Shown: positions 16,056 through 25,917, numbered from the stretch's first letter. The stretch: 64,000 nt of DNA from Roseimaritima multifibrata (GCF_007741495.1 NZ_CP036262.1:3844001-3908000); one strand, 5' to 3'. Numbers and translations are program-made. Notes: a model not told the origin generated them from the letters alone.

Positions 16056-16370
16056 GTGGCTAATTCACTCAATTTATCCCAGTCTGACGAGCTTCGGGCT
16101 TTCATCAACGAGAACTGCGGCGATGGAACCCTCTATGCAACTCCCAGCGAATAGGCTCGGGATGTTTTTCGGCAGGTGAATCGGAAGAAAGAGCCAGCCG
16201 AGACTTGCGATAAAATTCTATCCGGATACCAGGATGCAATCGAGGGACGCACCGTGGAATTCACCGGTGACCTACGCAAGGCCTTGAAAAAAATGCTCGA
16301 TCGTGAGTCCAAAGAAATCCGCAAAGCTCGCCCTGACTCAGGCCGCTCTGGCGTCAATCAACGCGCTTGA
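16056..16370 (+). pseudogene. ParD/CopG-like antitoxin gene with in-frame amber codon
   Basis: From the GTG at 16056 (AGGA 10 bases upstream) the frame reads LNLSQSDELRAFINENCGDG..YATPSE, then TAG at 16152-16154, then ARDVFRQVNRKKEPAETCDKILSGYQDAIEGR...KALKKML. Family members continue PSEY-x-RD at this point, so the TAG replaces a Tyr codon (one base change). The rest of the frame overlaps the toxin start by 68 bases, as normal for such pairs. Either the antitoxin is dead or a shorter form or readthrough is used. Confidence 0.6.
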
Positions 16371-16683
16371 TCAGTGCTCCGTTGAGAATTGGGGCAAAAA
16401 AGTAGCGGGACGTTATCTCGATAATTTAGAAGACGGGCTGCTTGGAATCCAAGAACAGCCTGACCTGCTGCGATCGCAATCGAATTTCCATCCTGCTCTT
16501 TGCTTTTACCGAGTCAACAAGCTTCTCTTCGTCTGCGATCGACAAGCAAATTCCATCATTGTTCTGGCAGTCGTTCAGGCGACACAAGACATCCCAGTAC
16601 GTTTGGCCGAACTCGAACCAACGCTGACGCAAGAAGTCGAGCTTATCCACAAGAAACGAGAAACAGCAAATCCCCAAAAGTAG
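16303..16683 (+). CDS. ParE/RelE-superfamily toxin-like protein
   Basis: The product has 126 residues from the GTG at 16303. The compact ParE fold is suggested by LTQAALASINALDQCSVENWG (helix), AGRYLDNLEDGLLGIQEQPDLL, then beta strands ALCFYRVNKLLFVCDRQANSIIVLAVV. ParE toxins poison DNA gyrase; related RelE toxins cut mRNA on the ribosome, and the sequence alone does not decide between them. It lies directly after the antitoxin frame. If the antitoxin is truly inactivated by its amber codon, this toxin must be inactive or unexpressed. Confidence 0.65.
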   Translation: MSPKKSAKLALTQAALASINALDQCSVENWGKKVAGRYLDNLEDGLLGIQEQPDLLRSQSNFHPALCFYRVNKLLFVCDRQANSIIVLAVVQATQDIPVRLAELEPTLTQEVELIHKKRETANPQK

Positions 16684-17254
16684 CTATTGCAAGGAGGCGC
16701 TGCCATGTTGGTGAATTAAGCGGACCAGGGAATGTCGCAAAAGAGCACAAAAAAATCGTCAACGGACCTCTTGTTGACGCCCTGTTTTTGGCTGACACGT
16801 ACTGCTTTCTCCTTGCGTTGATGCTACCACTGACAAAGCTTTCATTAGATACCAGACGGTTCGATTCGCTTTGAATTCAACTCAACATTCGACATATCGT
16901 CCTTTCCGCACAAGTAGTTGCATCGGTTTCTGCAATCGCTGGGGCCGTGCTGACCGTTCGCTTGCAACCGGAGGAGACCGGCAGCACCGCAACGGAAAAC
17001 CCTGTGCCCCCGCCCAAGGCGGACAATTAGCCGAGATGTTAGCGAGCCGAAATTTGTTCCCGGCAGATCCTACGAACAAGCTAAGATGTGAGCTGAGCGT
17101 AACACGATGCGGCGTCTTGCCCCCTCGCGGTTGTTCGTGCGGCCTTTTTCTGGTCGCCCGGCGGTATGCTGGGATCGGTTGCTGATGGTGATGCGGCGAC
17201 GGCAGAGCACGCGAGTGAATGATGAAATCAAAACTTAGGAACAGGATCCATCCC
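16684..17254. other. Intergenic region with a possible gene tail
   Basis: An open frame ending at about 17030 (VVASVSAIAGAVLTVRLQPEE..PVPPPKADN) has a membrane-protein-like character but no start codon. Otherwise no gene is seen. The promoter of the carbohydrate gene cluster should lie at the right end. Confidence 0.35.
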
Positions 17255-19603
17255 ATGAGAACAAAACGTTCGTGCATTCAGTTCGCGCTGATGGTCTTCG
17301 TGTGGCTTCCGATCCTACTTGTCGTTGCGGTTCCCAGGACAAGCCTTGCGCTGGATATCTTTGTGTCCGTCGATGGGGGCGCCGATGCAGATGGCAGCTT
17401 GGCGAAACCGTACAGATCACTTCGCGCTGCGGTGCAGGCGGTCAGGGCCTCACGCGGCGAAGGCAATACGGAACCCGCCGTGATTTACCTGCGTGAGGGA
17501 CGTCACCAATTAGACGAAACTCTGGTCTTGGGCCTGGAAGACGGTTCTCCTACGGCGGTCGCTGACGCAGCACTTCCGCAGTATGGCGTCGGTGATAAAA
17601 CAGATCCTGCTTTCTTGACCTTTGCTGCCTATCAAGGTGAACACCCGGTTGTCAGTGCAGGAGTGCCGATCACCGGCTGGAAACGGTTGGAATCGCCGCC
17701 TGCGGATTTGCCAGCCAAAGCGGTTGGTCAGGTGTGGGTCGCAGACATGCCCGCGGGATTGGAAAGATTTTACACCCTCTACGATTCGCAAGGACGATTG
17801 AATCGTGCCAGAGGTGACGGATTTCTGCCGACCGAAAATGGAAACAACAGCACATTGCATTTTCCTGAAGGTGCTTTGAAAAACTGGGACAATCTTGAAG
17901 ACGTAGAAATTCAGGTGCGGCCAGGTGTCGCCTACGAGATCAATATGCTCCCGCTTGAATCAGTCGACGAAACGACTGGTGTCGCACAAACTGGAGTGTC
18001 GGCTGCAGGGCGAATTGGATCGTTGCCTCCCTATCTATTGGGAATGATGGGGGACGATGCGGCTTCGGCATGGGTGGAGAATGTCCTGGGAAAACTTGAC
18101 GAACCCGGGGAATGGATCGTCAACACGAAAACGCGCAAGATCTATTTATGGCCGGCCAATCCAGCAGCGGATGGGGCTCCGCAAGGAATCCTTGCGCCCG
18201 TAACCAGTGAACTGATTCGTGTGGAAGGAGAAATCGACCTAGAAGGCCCCACAGATACTCCGGTCCGTCGAATCGCGTTTTCAGGACTTACCTTTACCCA
18301 TGCCGATCGATGGGCGTGGACGAGCAATGAAGAAGTTTCGGGCTGGGGATTGCAGCACTCCTGGGACATGTTCGACAAGCCGACTGCACTGCTTCGCTTC
18401 CGTGGGGCCGAAGACTGCGAAGTGTCCGATTGTCGATTTGTAAATTCCGGAGGTTCAGGGATCCGGCTGGACCTTCACGCCCAACGCAATCGGATCACCG
18501 ACTCAGAGTTCGCTCATCTTGGCGAGGCAGGGATCCTGCTGGTCGGCTATGGAGTCGGCAGCAAAGACGTCAATCACCACAATGAAATTATCAACAACTA
18601 CCTACATCACTTCAGTGAAATCACTTGGCAATCCCCGGGCTTTTGGGCCTGGCAAAGTGGGCACAACCGGATCGCGCACAACGAATTTGCATACAGTGGC
18701 TACTGTGCGGTGGTCATCAGCACACGCTCAGCCGGAAACAAAACCAGACCTCAAGGAACCGGCCAAGGAAATGGAGAAAGAAGACAGCGAGGTGCTCAAG
18801 GACAACGCGGTGCTCAAGGGGGAGGAGGCAAGCGAGGACGGGGTAATCGAGGACGGAGCTATGAAGGTTGGAAGCTTCGCGAAAAGCAACTCCATTCCCG
18901 TCACAACCTCTTTGAATACAACGAAATTTCGCATTCCGTTCAACGGCTTTCTGATGGGAACGGCGTTTACGTGTCCGGGACGGGAACGGGCAACATCATT
19001 CGCTACAACTACCTGCACGACAATCAGTCGCATTCGCTGCCGGCGGCTATCCGCTGTGATGATGACCAGCATGAGACGCTGATCTACGGAAATGTTCTCT
19101 ATCGCAACGGCGGCCATGCGGCGGCAATCGCATCCAAAGGTGTCAACGACATCATCAACAATTTCATTGTTGACCAACGGGTGATGCCAAGGAACGGTTA
19201 CATCAGCTTTGAATGGGTCCCGGTAACAGGGTCGAAAGTAAAGCGAAACATTATTATCTCTCATCCCGATGGCGGCCTTCCCCAATCCGAAAGGTTGCGT
19301 GCCGGCCAAACCACCGGCGGACCGAAGCTTGAATCCACGGAGATGGATTTCAACCTCTACTACCATCCCAAGGATCCAAACTGGGTGGATGAGCATCTAG
19401 CCAAGATGCGGGCGGTCGACAATGAGCAGGCAAGTCGTTTTGGCGATCCTCGGTTTGTGGACCCCGCGGGCGGCGATTTCAGTTTCCAGCCCGGCAGTCC
19501 GGCTTTGGCATTGGGGATTGAACCTTTGAACGTTTCCAAGATGGGGCGAGTGAACGATGATGCCTCCATCACCCCACATGAAGGGAAAAACTCTGATGAC
19601 TAA
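17255..19603 (+). CDS. Secreted right-handed parallel beta-helix protein (polysaccharide-active type)
   Basis: The product has about 782 residues; the ATG at 17255 was chosen because it follows AGGA and starts a normal signal peptide (MRTKRSCIQFALMVFVWLPI). The mature part begins LDIFVSVDGGADADGSLAKPY, the usual opening of pectate-lyase-like beta-helix enzymes. Helix coils with N-rich turns follow (NRITDSEFAHLGEAGI, NEIINNYLHH, NIIRYNYLHDN). An inserted stretch rich in Gly, Gln and Arg (about residues 498-535) interrupts the helix. It overlaps the next gene, so it belongs to a carbohydrate cluster. The substrate is not readable. Confidence 0.8.
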   Translation: MRTKRSCIQFALMVFVWLPILLVVAVPRTSLALDIFVSVDGGADADGSLAKPYRSLRAAVQAVRASRGEGNTEPAVIYLREGRHQLDETLVLGLEDGSPTAVADAALPQYGVGDKTDPAFLTFAAYQGEHPVVSAGVPITGWKRLESPPADLPAKAVGQVWVADMPAGLERFYTLYDSQGRLNRARGDGFLPTENGNNSTLHFPEGALKNWDNLEDVEIQVRPGVAYEINMLPLESVDETTGVAQTGVSAAGRIGSLPPYLLGMMGDDAASAWVENVLGKLDEPGEWIVNTKTRKIYLWPANPAADGAPQGILAPVTSELIRVEGEIDLEGPTDTPVRRIAFSGLTFTHADRWAWTSNEEVSGWGLQHSWDMFDKPTALLRFRGAEDCEVSDCRFVNSGGSGIRLDLHAQRNRITDSEFAHLGEAGILLVGYGVGSKDVNHHNEIINNYLHHFSEITWQSPGFWAWQSGHNRIAHNEFAYSGYCAVVISTRSAGNKTRPQGTGQGNGERRQRGAQGQRGAQGGGGKRGRGNRGRSYEGWKLREKQLHSRHNLFEYNEISHSVQRLSDGNGVYVSGTGTGNIIRYNYLHDNQSHSLPAAIRCDDDQHETLIYGNVLYRNGGHAAAIASKGVNDIINNFIVDQRVMPRNGYISFEWVPVTGSKVKRNIIISHPDGGLPQSERLRAGQTTGGPKLESTEMDFNLYYHPKDPNWVDEHLAKMRAVDNEQASRFGDPRFVDPAGGDFSFQPGSPALALGIEPLNVSKMGRVNDDASITPHEGKNSDD

Positions 19604-20795
19604 ATGCAATTTTGTAGTCGTTGTCTTTGCGTGCCTCTCGCTGGCTGCGATCGCCAGGGCAGAGGAAAACGTAGACGTAATCCAGCCGGTTGATCGTACC
19701 TTGATCAACAGCGATGGAAGCCGCTTCGTCCCCAAGGACTTCTATCCGAAGTTTAGCTGGCAGACCACGCCTCGCTATTTCATGTTTGGGGACAAGAGTC
19801 GTGTGCTCCGTCCAAAGCAAGTTCAGTTCATTGCTAAGCAAACCGATTTTCTTTGTATTGAAAAGTCACATGGGATGGAAGAACTTGGGGCTGCTGAGCT
19901 AGGAGCCAAGCATGAAGCGGCGGCCTTTAAGAAGGTCAATCCCGACATCAAGGTGTTGTTCTACTTCAATGCCGCCTTTGCTTGGCCGTATACTTCTTAC
20001 AATAAAAACTTCACCAGTCGACGTATCGATGCGCATCCTGAACTTAAGAAGTTCCTGATCACCAACCCCAGGACGGGTGAACTTGTCAAGCGATTTGGGG
20101 TTGCGTTCTGTTACGACGTTTTGAACCCCGACTTCCGCAACTGGTGGGTGGAAACGGTTGCCAAGGGCGTTGCCGAATCCGGCACCGACGGTGTCTTCAT
20201 TGACCAAATGCATGGCAACCTGATGTATCGCGATCGAAATACAGGACCCGAGGTTGAAAAGGCCATGGGGCAGATGATGGCGGCGCTTAAACAGAGGATG
20301 CCAGCCGATAAAATCCTACTAGCGAATAATGCTTATAGCGACGATGCCAAGCACGTCTATCCCGTCAGTGACGCGATCATGTTTGAAAACTATGCGAGTT
20401 CGAAGTCCAGTAAGGAAAGTCTGCTGGCGGAGTGGGGGCACATGCTGAAGAACGCGAAGGATGGAAAAATCTCCGTCTTTCGCCTAGGCGTTGAAGGAAC
20501 CGGCCGAGGCAATATGAAACCCAACATGCCTGGACTGTCCCAGGAAAAACTGGAGTTCGCCCAGGCGTGCTATCTGATCGGCGCACAGCCGTATTCCTAT
20601 TTCATGTACAGCTGGGGGTGGAAGCTGGGGACCGGAGCGTTGGTTGAGTATCCCGAACTGGAAAAACCACTCGGCCCACCAAAAGGGGCTTACAAACGCA
20701 CCACACCCGATGGTTGGGAATTTACCCGTGATTTTGAACATGCCAGCGTTTGGGTGAACACGAAAACCAGGCAAGCCAAGATCACTTGGCGATAG
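19596..20795 (+). CDS. Secreted GHL15-like putative glycoside hydrolase
   Basis: The product has 399 residues. The ATG overlaps the end of the preceding gene by 8 bases, implying translational coupling. The signal peptide MTKCNFVVVVFACLSLAAIARA is followed by a TIM-barrel-like domain: FLCIEKSHG, KVLFYFNAAFAWPY, FRNWWVETVAKGV, the acidic strand end DGVFIDQMHGNL, and KILLANNAY. The layout resembles the hypothetical glycosyl hydrolase 15 family, whose activities are poorly known; the Asp of FIDQ is the likely catalytic acid. It lies between a beta-helix protein and a fucosidase-like enzyme. Confidence 0.7.
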   Translation: MTKCNFVVVVFACLSLAAIARAEENVDVIQPVDRTLINSDGSRFVPKDFYPKFSWQTTPRYFMFGDKSRVLRPKQVQFIAKQTDFLCIEKSHGMEELGAAELGAKHEAAAFKKVNPDIKVLFYFNAAFAWPYTSYNKNFTSRRIDAHPELKKFLITNPRTGELVKRFGVAFCYDVLNPDFRNWWVETVAKGVAESGTDGVFIDQMHGNLMYRDRNTGPEVEKAMGQMMAALKQRMPADKILLANNAYSDDAKHVYPVSDAIMFENYASSKSSKESLLAEWGHMLKNAKDGKISVFRLGVEGTGRGNMKPNMPGLSQEKLEFAQACYLIGAQPYSYFMYSWGWKLGTGALVEYPELEKPLGPPKGAYKRTTPDGWEFTRDFEHASVWVNTKTRQAKITWR

Positions 20796-20844
20796 AATGA
20801 AAATTTGGTCGACCAAGCCGAAACGGTAAAGTAAGGCATTGAAT

Positions 20845-22401
20845 ATGAGATGCACAGATATCTTCCGTGAAACTCTCCTGTCGACGGCGTTGATAGTCGG
20901 TTTGCCGACCTGTGTTTGTGCTCAGGAGGGGGAAACGACCGCGCCGCCTGACAAAGTCATCCAGTTGAATCCTGATGGCGTGACAGCGATCATTGCTTCA
21001 AGTGGAACATTGTCCGGCAACGCGAAGCGTCACTTCCGAAGTGGCAATGTGGTGCACGGTTTTGAGTCTCCGCAGGATACGGTGACCTGGACGGTCGATG
21101 TTCCGAAAGCAGATGATTACGTGATCGATGTGCTGCTGAGCAAGCTGGAGCCGACGCAACTGGAAGTGAGTTCGGGAGACTCGGTTCTGACCGCGCCGTC
21201 CATGATCAGGACCTGGGAGTATCGCCCATTTTTCTGGCGTCAGGAACTACCGGGCACATTGCATTTAAAGGCCGGTGTGAACCAGATCACCCTACGTCTG
21301 CCGGATGCAATCCCGGCAACAGCGTCCGCTGGAAAAAACGCCAACCAGTCGTCGCGCTTCGGCCAAGGGGTGACGGAGGAATTTCACCTGTTTTCCATCG
21401 AATTGGGAACCGCCGGTGCGCGTCAACGGCAAATGGAACGCGCCAAGGCGATTCGAGGCGATGTCTCGTGGATGATCGATGGCAAGTACGGCATCTTCGT
21501 CCACTGGTCATCCCAAAGCCGTGGATTCAACATCGACGAAAAGAGAGCCGAATGGTTCCAGAAGTCCGTGGAGATGTTCGATGTGACGGCTTTTGCGGAT
21601 GCCATTGAGCGTACCGGTGCCGCATGGATCACTTTTACCGCGACACACCAAGGATTCTATTGGCCCGGGCCAAGCGCAGCCATCGACAAGGTTGCGCCGG
21701 GACGTACCGCCCATCGCGACCTGCTGGGCGAAATCATTGATGAACTGGACCAGCGGGGCATTCGCACGCTGTTTTATCTGCATACCGGCTACAACGGTTA
21801 CGACCCCAAGGTGTGGCGGGAGGCGTTGGGCGCCAATGATGCCGACACCAAACGTTTCAGCGACAATATCGAGGCGATTCTTCGCGAATGCAGCCTCCGC
21901 TATGGCGAGAAGCTGATGGGATTCGGCTACATGGATGGGGCACTTGCCTGGGACTATCCCCTCAGGCCATCCTGGGAAGGCTGGGCTCGCGCGATCAAAG
22001 CAGGCAATCCCAATGCCATCGTGGGGCTCAGTTCCAACCGGGGCCCGTCCGTCAGTCCGTTCAGTGAATTGGCCGTCACCGATGGTGGGAGTGAATTACG
22101 CCAGGTCGATCCACAGTTGATCGGTCCCGGAAAGCAATTGGGGGATGTTTCTCCGGCATGGTGGTGCCTGATGGACCAGGGCGGTTGGTTCCAGAATCAG
22201 CCGATGAAAGGCCGCTACGGCCCCGGACCAGTACATTCGACAGAGGCGTACGTTGACTTCTTCAAACGGATGGCAGAGGCCAAGGTTCCCGTGACCATCA
22301 ACCTGATCATGACCGCCGATGTTACCGATGACCATCCGATCTTTAACCCCGAATGCATGGCGGTCATGGAAGAAGTCCGCAAGGCCATACGTGGGAAATA
22401 G
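20845..22401 (+). CDS. Secreted GH29-type alpha-L-fucosidase-like enzyme with N-terminal accessory domain
   Basis: The product has 518 residues from the ATG at 20845 (AAGG upstream; a TTG two codons earlier is possible). Signal peptide to about residue 27; then a beta-sandwich accessory domain (about 40-190: TVTWTVDVPKADDYVIDVLL, GVNQITLRLP); then the GH29 barrel: DGKYGIFVHWSSQSRGF, WITFTATHQGFYWPGP, RDLLGEIIDELDQRGI, and MGFGYMDGALAWDYP, where the Asp of MDG corresponds to the nucleophile position. It should remove alpha-linked fucose or a similar deoxysugar from algal or mucin-like glycans, together with the two genes upstream. Confidence 0.82.
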   Translation: MRCTDIFRETLLSTALIVGLPTCVCAQEGETTAPPDKVIQLNPDGVTAIIASSGTLSGNAKRHFRSGNVVHGFESPQDTVTWTVDVPKADDYVIDVLLSKLEPTQLEVSSGDSVLTAPSMIRTWEYRPFFWRQELPGTLHLKAGVNQITLRLPDAIPATASAGKNANQSSRFGQGVTEEFHLFSIELGTAGARQRQMERAKAIRGDVSWMIDGKYGIFVHWSSQSRGFNIDEKRAEWFQKSVEMFDVTAFADAIERTGAAWITFTATHQGFYWPGPSAAIDKVAPGRTAHRDLLGEIIDELDQRGIRTLFYLHTGYNGYDPKVWREALGANDADTKRFSDNIEAILRECSLRYGEKLMGFGYMDGALAWDYPLRPSWEGWARAIKAGNPNAIVGLSSNRGPSVSPFSELAVTDGGSELRQVDPQLIGPGKQLGDVSPAWWCLMDQGGWFQNQPMKGRYGPGPVHSTEAYVDFFKRMAEAKVPVTINLIMTADVTDDHPIFNPECMAVMEEVRKAIRGK

Positions 22402-22468
22402 ACAATGATCCGATTTCCAAGGTTCCCGTGGTTAGAGTCGAGCGTTTTTGCACGGTCGCCTTTCGCTC

Positions 22469-22779
22469 GGGACGTGAAAAGAATAGGTAACGATTTCCGG
22501 GCAGGCTCCTCCCGTTTGTTTCCGCCGGACTTGTCCCCGGTCCGGGGCAACAACTGGCAGCTACCTCAATGCCTCACCCTACTCAATCCTTCTCCGCGGG
22601 CCCCGCATTTCGATCGCACAAGAGGGTAGCTGCCAGTTGTGAGCCCGCCGGGGTAAACTCGGAAACGGAACTCTTTTACCAGCATGCGAGGTAGGAGGGT
22701 CGGTGCTATAAAACTCAGCCAAAGCGAGGCGGAAGCGATTCGGAGGTCGCCAATCCCTCACATATCGATTTCACGACCC
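22469..22779. repeat. Miniature inverted-repeat element, copy D (composite)
   Basis: Ends GGGACGTGAAAA and ATTTCACGACCC are inverted. Inside is a perfect 15-bp inverted repeat CAACTGGCAGCTACC (22551) and its complement (22625-22639). It is preceded by TCGCCTTTCGCTC as in copy B. No coding frame is convincing. Confidence 0.6.
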
Positions 22780-24079
22780 GAGCGGTAGGCAACCTATAAT
22801 AAGCCGACAGTCTACAAGCGTCGGCGTGTTGTAGGCCGATTGCATTTTCGCATTTTTACTCAGCGCGGAAGTGGGACAAACCTCCGCGGTAAGCGAAACA
22901 GTACAAATTTCGTCGGTCCCAAGGAGCGAAGCGGGATGAACGATTGGCAGCATCGGTATCTCTACCGCAGCGCCGTTCGAGCAAACCGGACTGGCCGAAG
23001 ATGAAGCAACCGCCGCGAGTTTACGACAATGCAAGCTGACGTCGGTGTCCGGGCAACGCACGTACCTGCGCCGGTGTCGGCAAACGGAGGGTGCGTCGGC
23101 GTTCGGGACCGAAGGCAATTCCCCGGTCTTCCACGAGCTCTCGGCTTGTCCAACTTCAGCGTGGGAAGATCAGTTGCATCGGTCTGATAAGACAGTTCTG
23201 ACGGATCGAAGCAGCGAGAAAAGAGAGTTCTTCCAAGGGGCATAACCTTGTCGGCAGCGACCGCGTTAACTGTTTCGGGTTACAATAAAACGGCCCTAAT
23301 TGACATCGGCGTCCCGCTTAATCCACCAATGAGTCAATACCTTGCTAGACGACTTTGATTTTTTCGGCGATGTAAGTGGATCCAACAATTCCATTGGCTG
23401 TGTAGGGCTAATGATCACATTCGCCATCGCTGCTCTACTATTCATCATCATTTCGGCTTGGATGTCGTGAGAGCGTTTTCGTCTTGCTGAGATTGCTTGG
23501 GCCGAGGCGAATTTGACTACAGACACTCGGGCATCGGCCGCCGGAATATTTTTTGACAGGTCGTGGGATCATCTACCAAAGCAGCCACGAGGGAAATCTG
23601 AATCCGCTGAAGTTGGACAAACCTTAGTGGCCAGATAGAGGCTTCCACTTACTTCAGCCTGCGGCCCGTCGCGCTTCGATCTTCCGAAGGAAACCGCTCG
23701 TCGTATTTGATTTGCGGCGAGCTGTTTCTCTCTAACTGGCGGCGATTGTGGCATTGGACTCCTTTCGTATCGCAACTTCAAACGGTTCTTGCATTTTGGC
23801 AACTTAACGCTCCCCGCTAATACGTGCTCTACGATTTGCTGACCGCTCCGGCGGAGACCCGCGATCTGGCGATTGTTACGCAACATGCGGCGACCCTATC
23901 GAAAGAGAAACTTCAACTCGCCTCTCGCGAGCTATCAGGAACGCTCCGTTGCTGAACCCGTACAATGCATCATTCAACGCGGGCCGATAGCAGCCTTGCG
24001 GGCCACGCAGTTGGAACCGTCGTCAAGAACACAATAGGGTTAACGATTAATGCCGGCTACTTTTGCATCCACGGGCGTT
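22780..24079. other. Long gene-poor stretch
   Basis: Only short frames in all registers. One small frame with a membrane segment (23342-23470) is listed separately. Near-repeats GTGGGACAAACCTCCG (22871) and GTTGGACAAACCTTAG (23612, other orientation context) hint at decayed elements. Confidence 0.4.
23342..23470 (+). CDS. Possible 42-residue membrane peptide
   Basis: From a TTG the frame reads LDDFDFFGDVSGSNNSIGC, then a single hydrophobic helix (GLMITFAIAALLFIIISAWMS), then stop. The acidic-then-membrane layout looks non-random, but there is no ribosome site and the start is weak. It may be the tail of a lost membrane-protein gene. Confidence 0.3.
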   Translation: MLDDFDFFGDVSGSNNSIGCVGLMITFAIAALLFIIISAWMS

Positions 24080-24167
24080 TTTCTTAGCGGATCGGCGCAA
24101 GCCGACCGGCAAAGTTATTGTGTTTGCAAAACGATTGCTGGACGGCTCGCGCCGTTCCGCTAAGAAA
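24080..24167. repeat. 88-bp element with near-perfect 19-bp inverted ends
   Basis: TTTCTTAGCGGATCGGCGC at the left pairs with GCGCCGTTCCGCTAAGAAA at the right, one mismatch. No gene inside. It resembles a miniature transposable element or REP-like unit. Confidence 0.55.
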
Positions 24168-24359
24168 GGAGATGGCAACCGAGTCAACTCGCACGGGCCG
24201 TCAAACATCCGCAGTGCATCCGTAACGATTCGGACGGGCGATCGTTGAAGCTTGCAGAATGGCGGTCTGTGAGACCGCTTGATCATTTGGTGGGTGCAAT
24301 AACCGTAGCCGATCCAGCCCCGATCTTGCTGTCTCAAATCCTGGAAAACGAACCTGAAA

Positions 24360-25622
24360 ATGACTCACCCTCCAACGCTATTTCGGATTACTTTGGCATG
24401 CGTGCTCGGTTCTTCTTTGCTAAACGGTTCGTCGTTGGCGGCCAGCGATGTGACTTGGCCCGGTTTCCTCGGCCCGCAACGCGACGGCTGGGTCGATCAT
24501 TTTGAGCCGCCTGCTGAGTGGCCGAAATCGCTAACCAAGGTGTGGCAGGTGGATGTTGGCACGGGATACGGGTCTCCGCTGGTGGCCGATGATCGCGTTT
24601 ATCAGCACGCTCGCCAGGGGAATGACGAAGTGTTGCAGTGTTTGGAACTGCCTACGGGAAAGCAGATTTGGAAGCAGACTCACGTGGTTCCTTTCAAAGC
24701 CTCGTCGGGTGGTGAGCGACATGGAGATGGCCCGAAGTCATCCCCCATCATCGCCGACGGCCGAATCTTCACCTTGAGCAGCCTTGGTGAAATTTCTGCA
24801 TGGGACGCGGAGTCGGGCGATCTGTTGTGGCGCCGTGACTACCGGAAACGCTTCCCGCAAAATCACCCTAACTGGGGCGCCTCCACTTCGCCAATTGTTG
24901 ACGGGGATCGCGTGATCGCTCACGTTGGCAATGACGACGAAGGAGCATTGATTGCTTTGGACGTGAAAACGGGCGACGAAATTTGGAGTCAGGGCAATGA
25001 TGGAGCTGCCTATTCGTCGCCGTTGGCTGTCGAAATTCATGGTGTCCGCCAGATCGTTGATTGGAACCATCGTGCCCTTGTGGGTGTGGACCGTGACTCG
25101 GGTGTGGCGTTGTGGGAGTTCCCCCTACCGCAATACACCAGCAACCAAAATATGCCGACGCCGACGTTGCACAACGGGCGGATTCTATTGGGCGGCGAGA
25201 ATCGAGGCATCTATGGTCTGGAACCAGAGATGAAAGACGGCAAGTGGTCGGTAAAGGAACGTTGGTTCCAAAAAGACGTCGCTTTGGACATGAGTACCGC
25301 CGTGATCAACGGAGACCTGTTGTTTGGGTTCTCGCACTACAAGAAGGGGCAACTGTTCTGCCTGGACACCGCGACCGGTGAAGTGCTGTGGCAGGGGCCG
25401 GGACGAACGGGAGCTAACGTGGCGTTCCTGTCGATTCCGGACCACGTTGTCGCCTTGCTGGACAATGGGCAACTGCAGGTGATCAAGGCCACCGACGGTG
25501 CTCTTGAAGAAGTCGCCAGTTACCAGGTCGCCGATAGCCCCACATGGGCACCGCCAGTACTGTTGAAGAACGGTCTCCTGATCAAGGATCAGACAAGTTT
25601 AGCGTTGTGGTCGTTCGAATAG
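24360..25622 (+). CDS. Secreted PQQ-like beta-propeller protein
   Basis: The product has 420 residues. The signal peptide ends about residue 28 (LLNGSSLAASD), then WPGFLGPQRDGW, a common opening of planctomycete propeller proteins. Repeated blades follow with A-x-D-x-x-x-G..W motifs: ALDVKTGDEIWSQG, CLDTATGEVLWQGPG, AWDAESGDLLWRRD. No PQQ-dehydrogenase catalytic residues are evident, so a scaffold or binding role (BamB-like fold) is as likely as enzyme activity. The neighbours are secreted carbohydrate genes. Confidence 0.8.
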   Translation: MTHPPTLFRITLACVLGSSLLNGSSLAASDVTWPGFLGPQRDGWVDHFEPPAEWPKSLTKVWQVDVGTGYGSPLVADDRVYQHARQGNDEVLQCLELPTGKQIWKQTHVVPFKASSGGERHGDGPKSSPIIADGRIFTLSSLGEISAWDAESGDLLWRRDYRKRFPQNHPNWGASTSPIVDGDRVIAHVGNDDEGALIALDVKTGDEIWSQGNDGAAYSSPLAVEIHGVRQIVDWNHRALVGVDRDSGVALWEFPLPQYTSNQNMPTPTLHNGRILLGGENRGIYGLEPEMKDGKWSVKERWFQKDVALDMSTAVINGDLLFGFSHYKKGQLFCLDTATGEVLWQGPGRTGANVAFLSIPDHVVALLDNGQLQVIKATDGALEEVASYQVADSPTWAPPVLLKNGLLIKDQTSLALWSFE

Positions 25623-25673
25623 CACAGCCTTTCGATCGGTGAGTGCCCGAAAAGCTTTACCGTTCGACCGCGT

Positions 25674-25808
25674 GGGACGTGAAATGTATTGGTGACGTAT
25701 TGCCGGCCTCTGCGCTCTCTGGCGAGCGTCGCTAACGTGCCTGCCGTCGCTACCGTCGCCAGACGGTGGTCTCCACTCGGCAACCGTCCCTTATTGATTT
25801 CACGTCCC
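25674..25808. repeat. Miniature inverted-repeat element, copy A
   Basis: Ends GGGACGTGAAAT and ATTTCACGTCCC are perfect inverted 12-mers. The inside holds GCTCTCTGGCGAGCGTCG-like GC-rich palindromic sequence. It starts 50 bp after the propeller gene, between convergent genes. Confidence 0.75.
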
Positions 25809-25917
25809 TTGCAGCCGTCTGTCAAAATGATTGTTGCACGCCAAATCAGCAACCAACGTTCACACCGGCAACACGCCGCCGGTCGACGGACTCTTGTTTC
25901 CGCTACAGACAGCAGAA

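Noticed and set aside
9138-16154. Recoding of TAG (pyrrolysine or suppression)
   Set aside because: Two ambers interrupt conserved frames, but other genes here end normally in TAG (for example 30974, 60418) and no pyl-type gene is in the window; mutation is simpler.
18519-19396. Overlapping frames on both strands inside the beta-helix gene
   Set aside because: They cover the low-complexity Gly/Gln/Arg-rich insert, where repeated codons keep several frames open.
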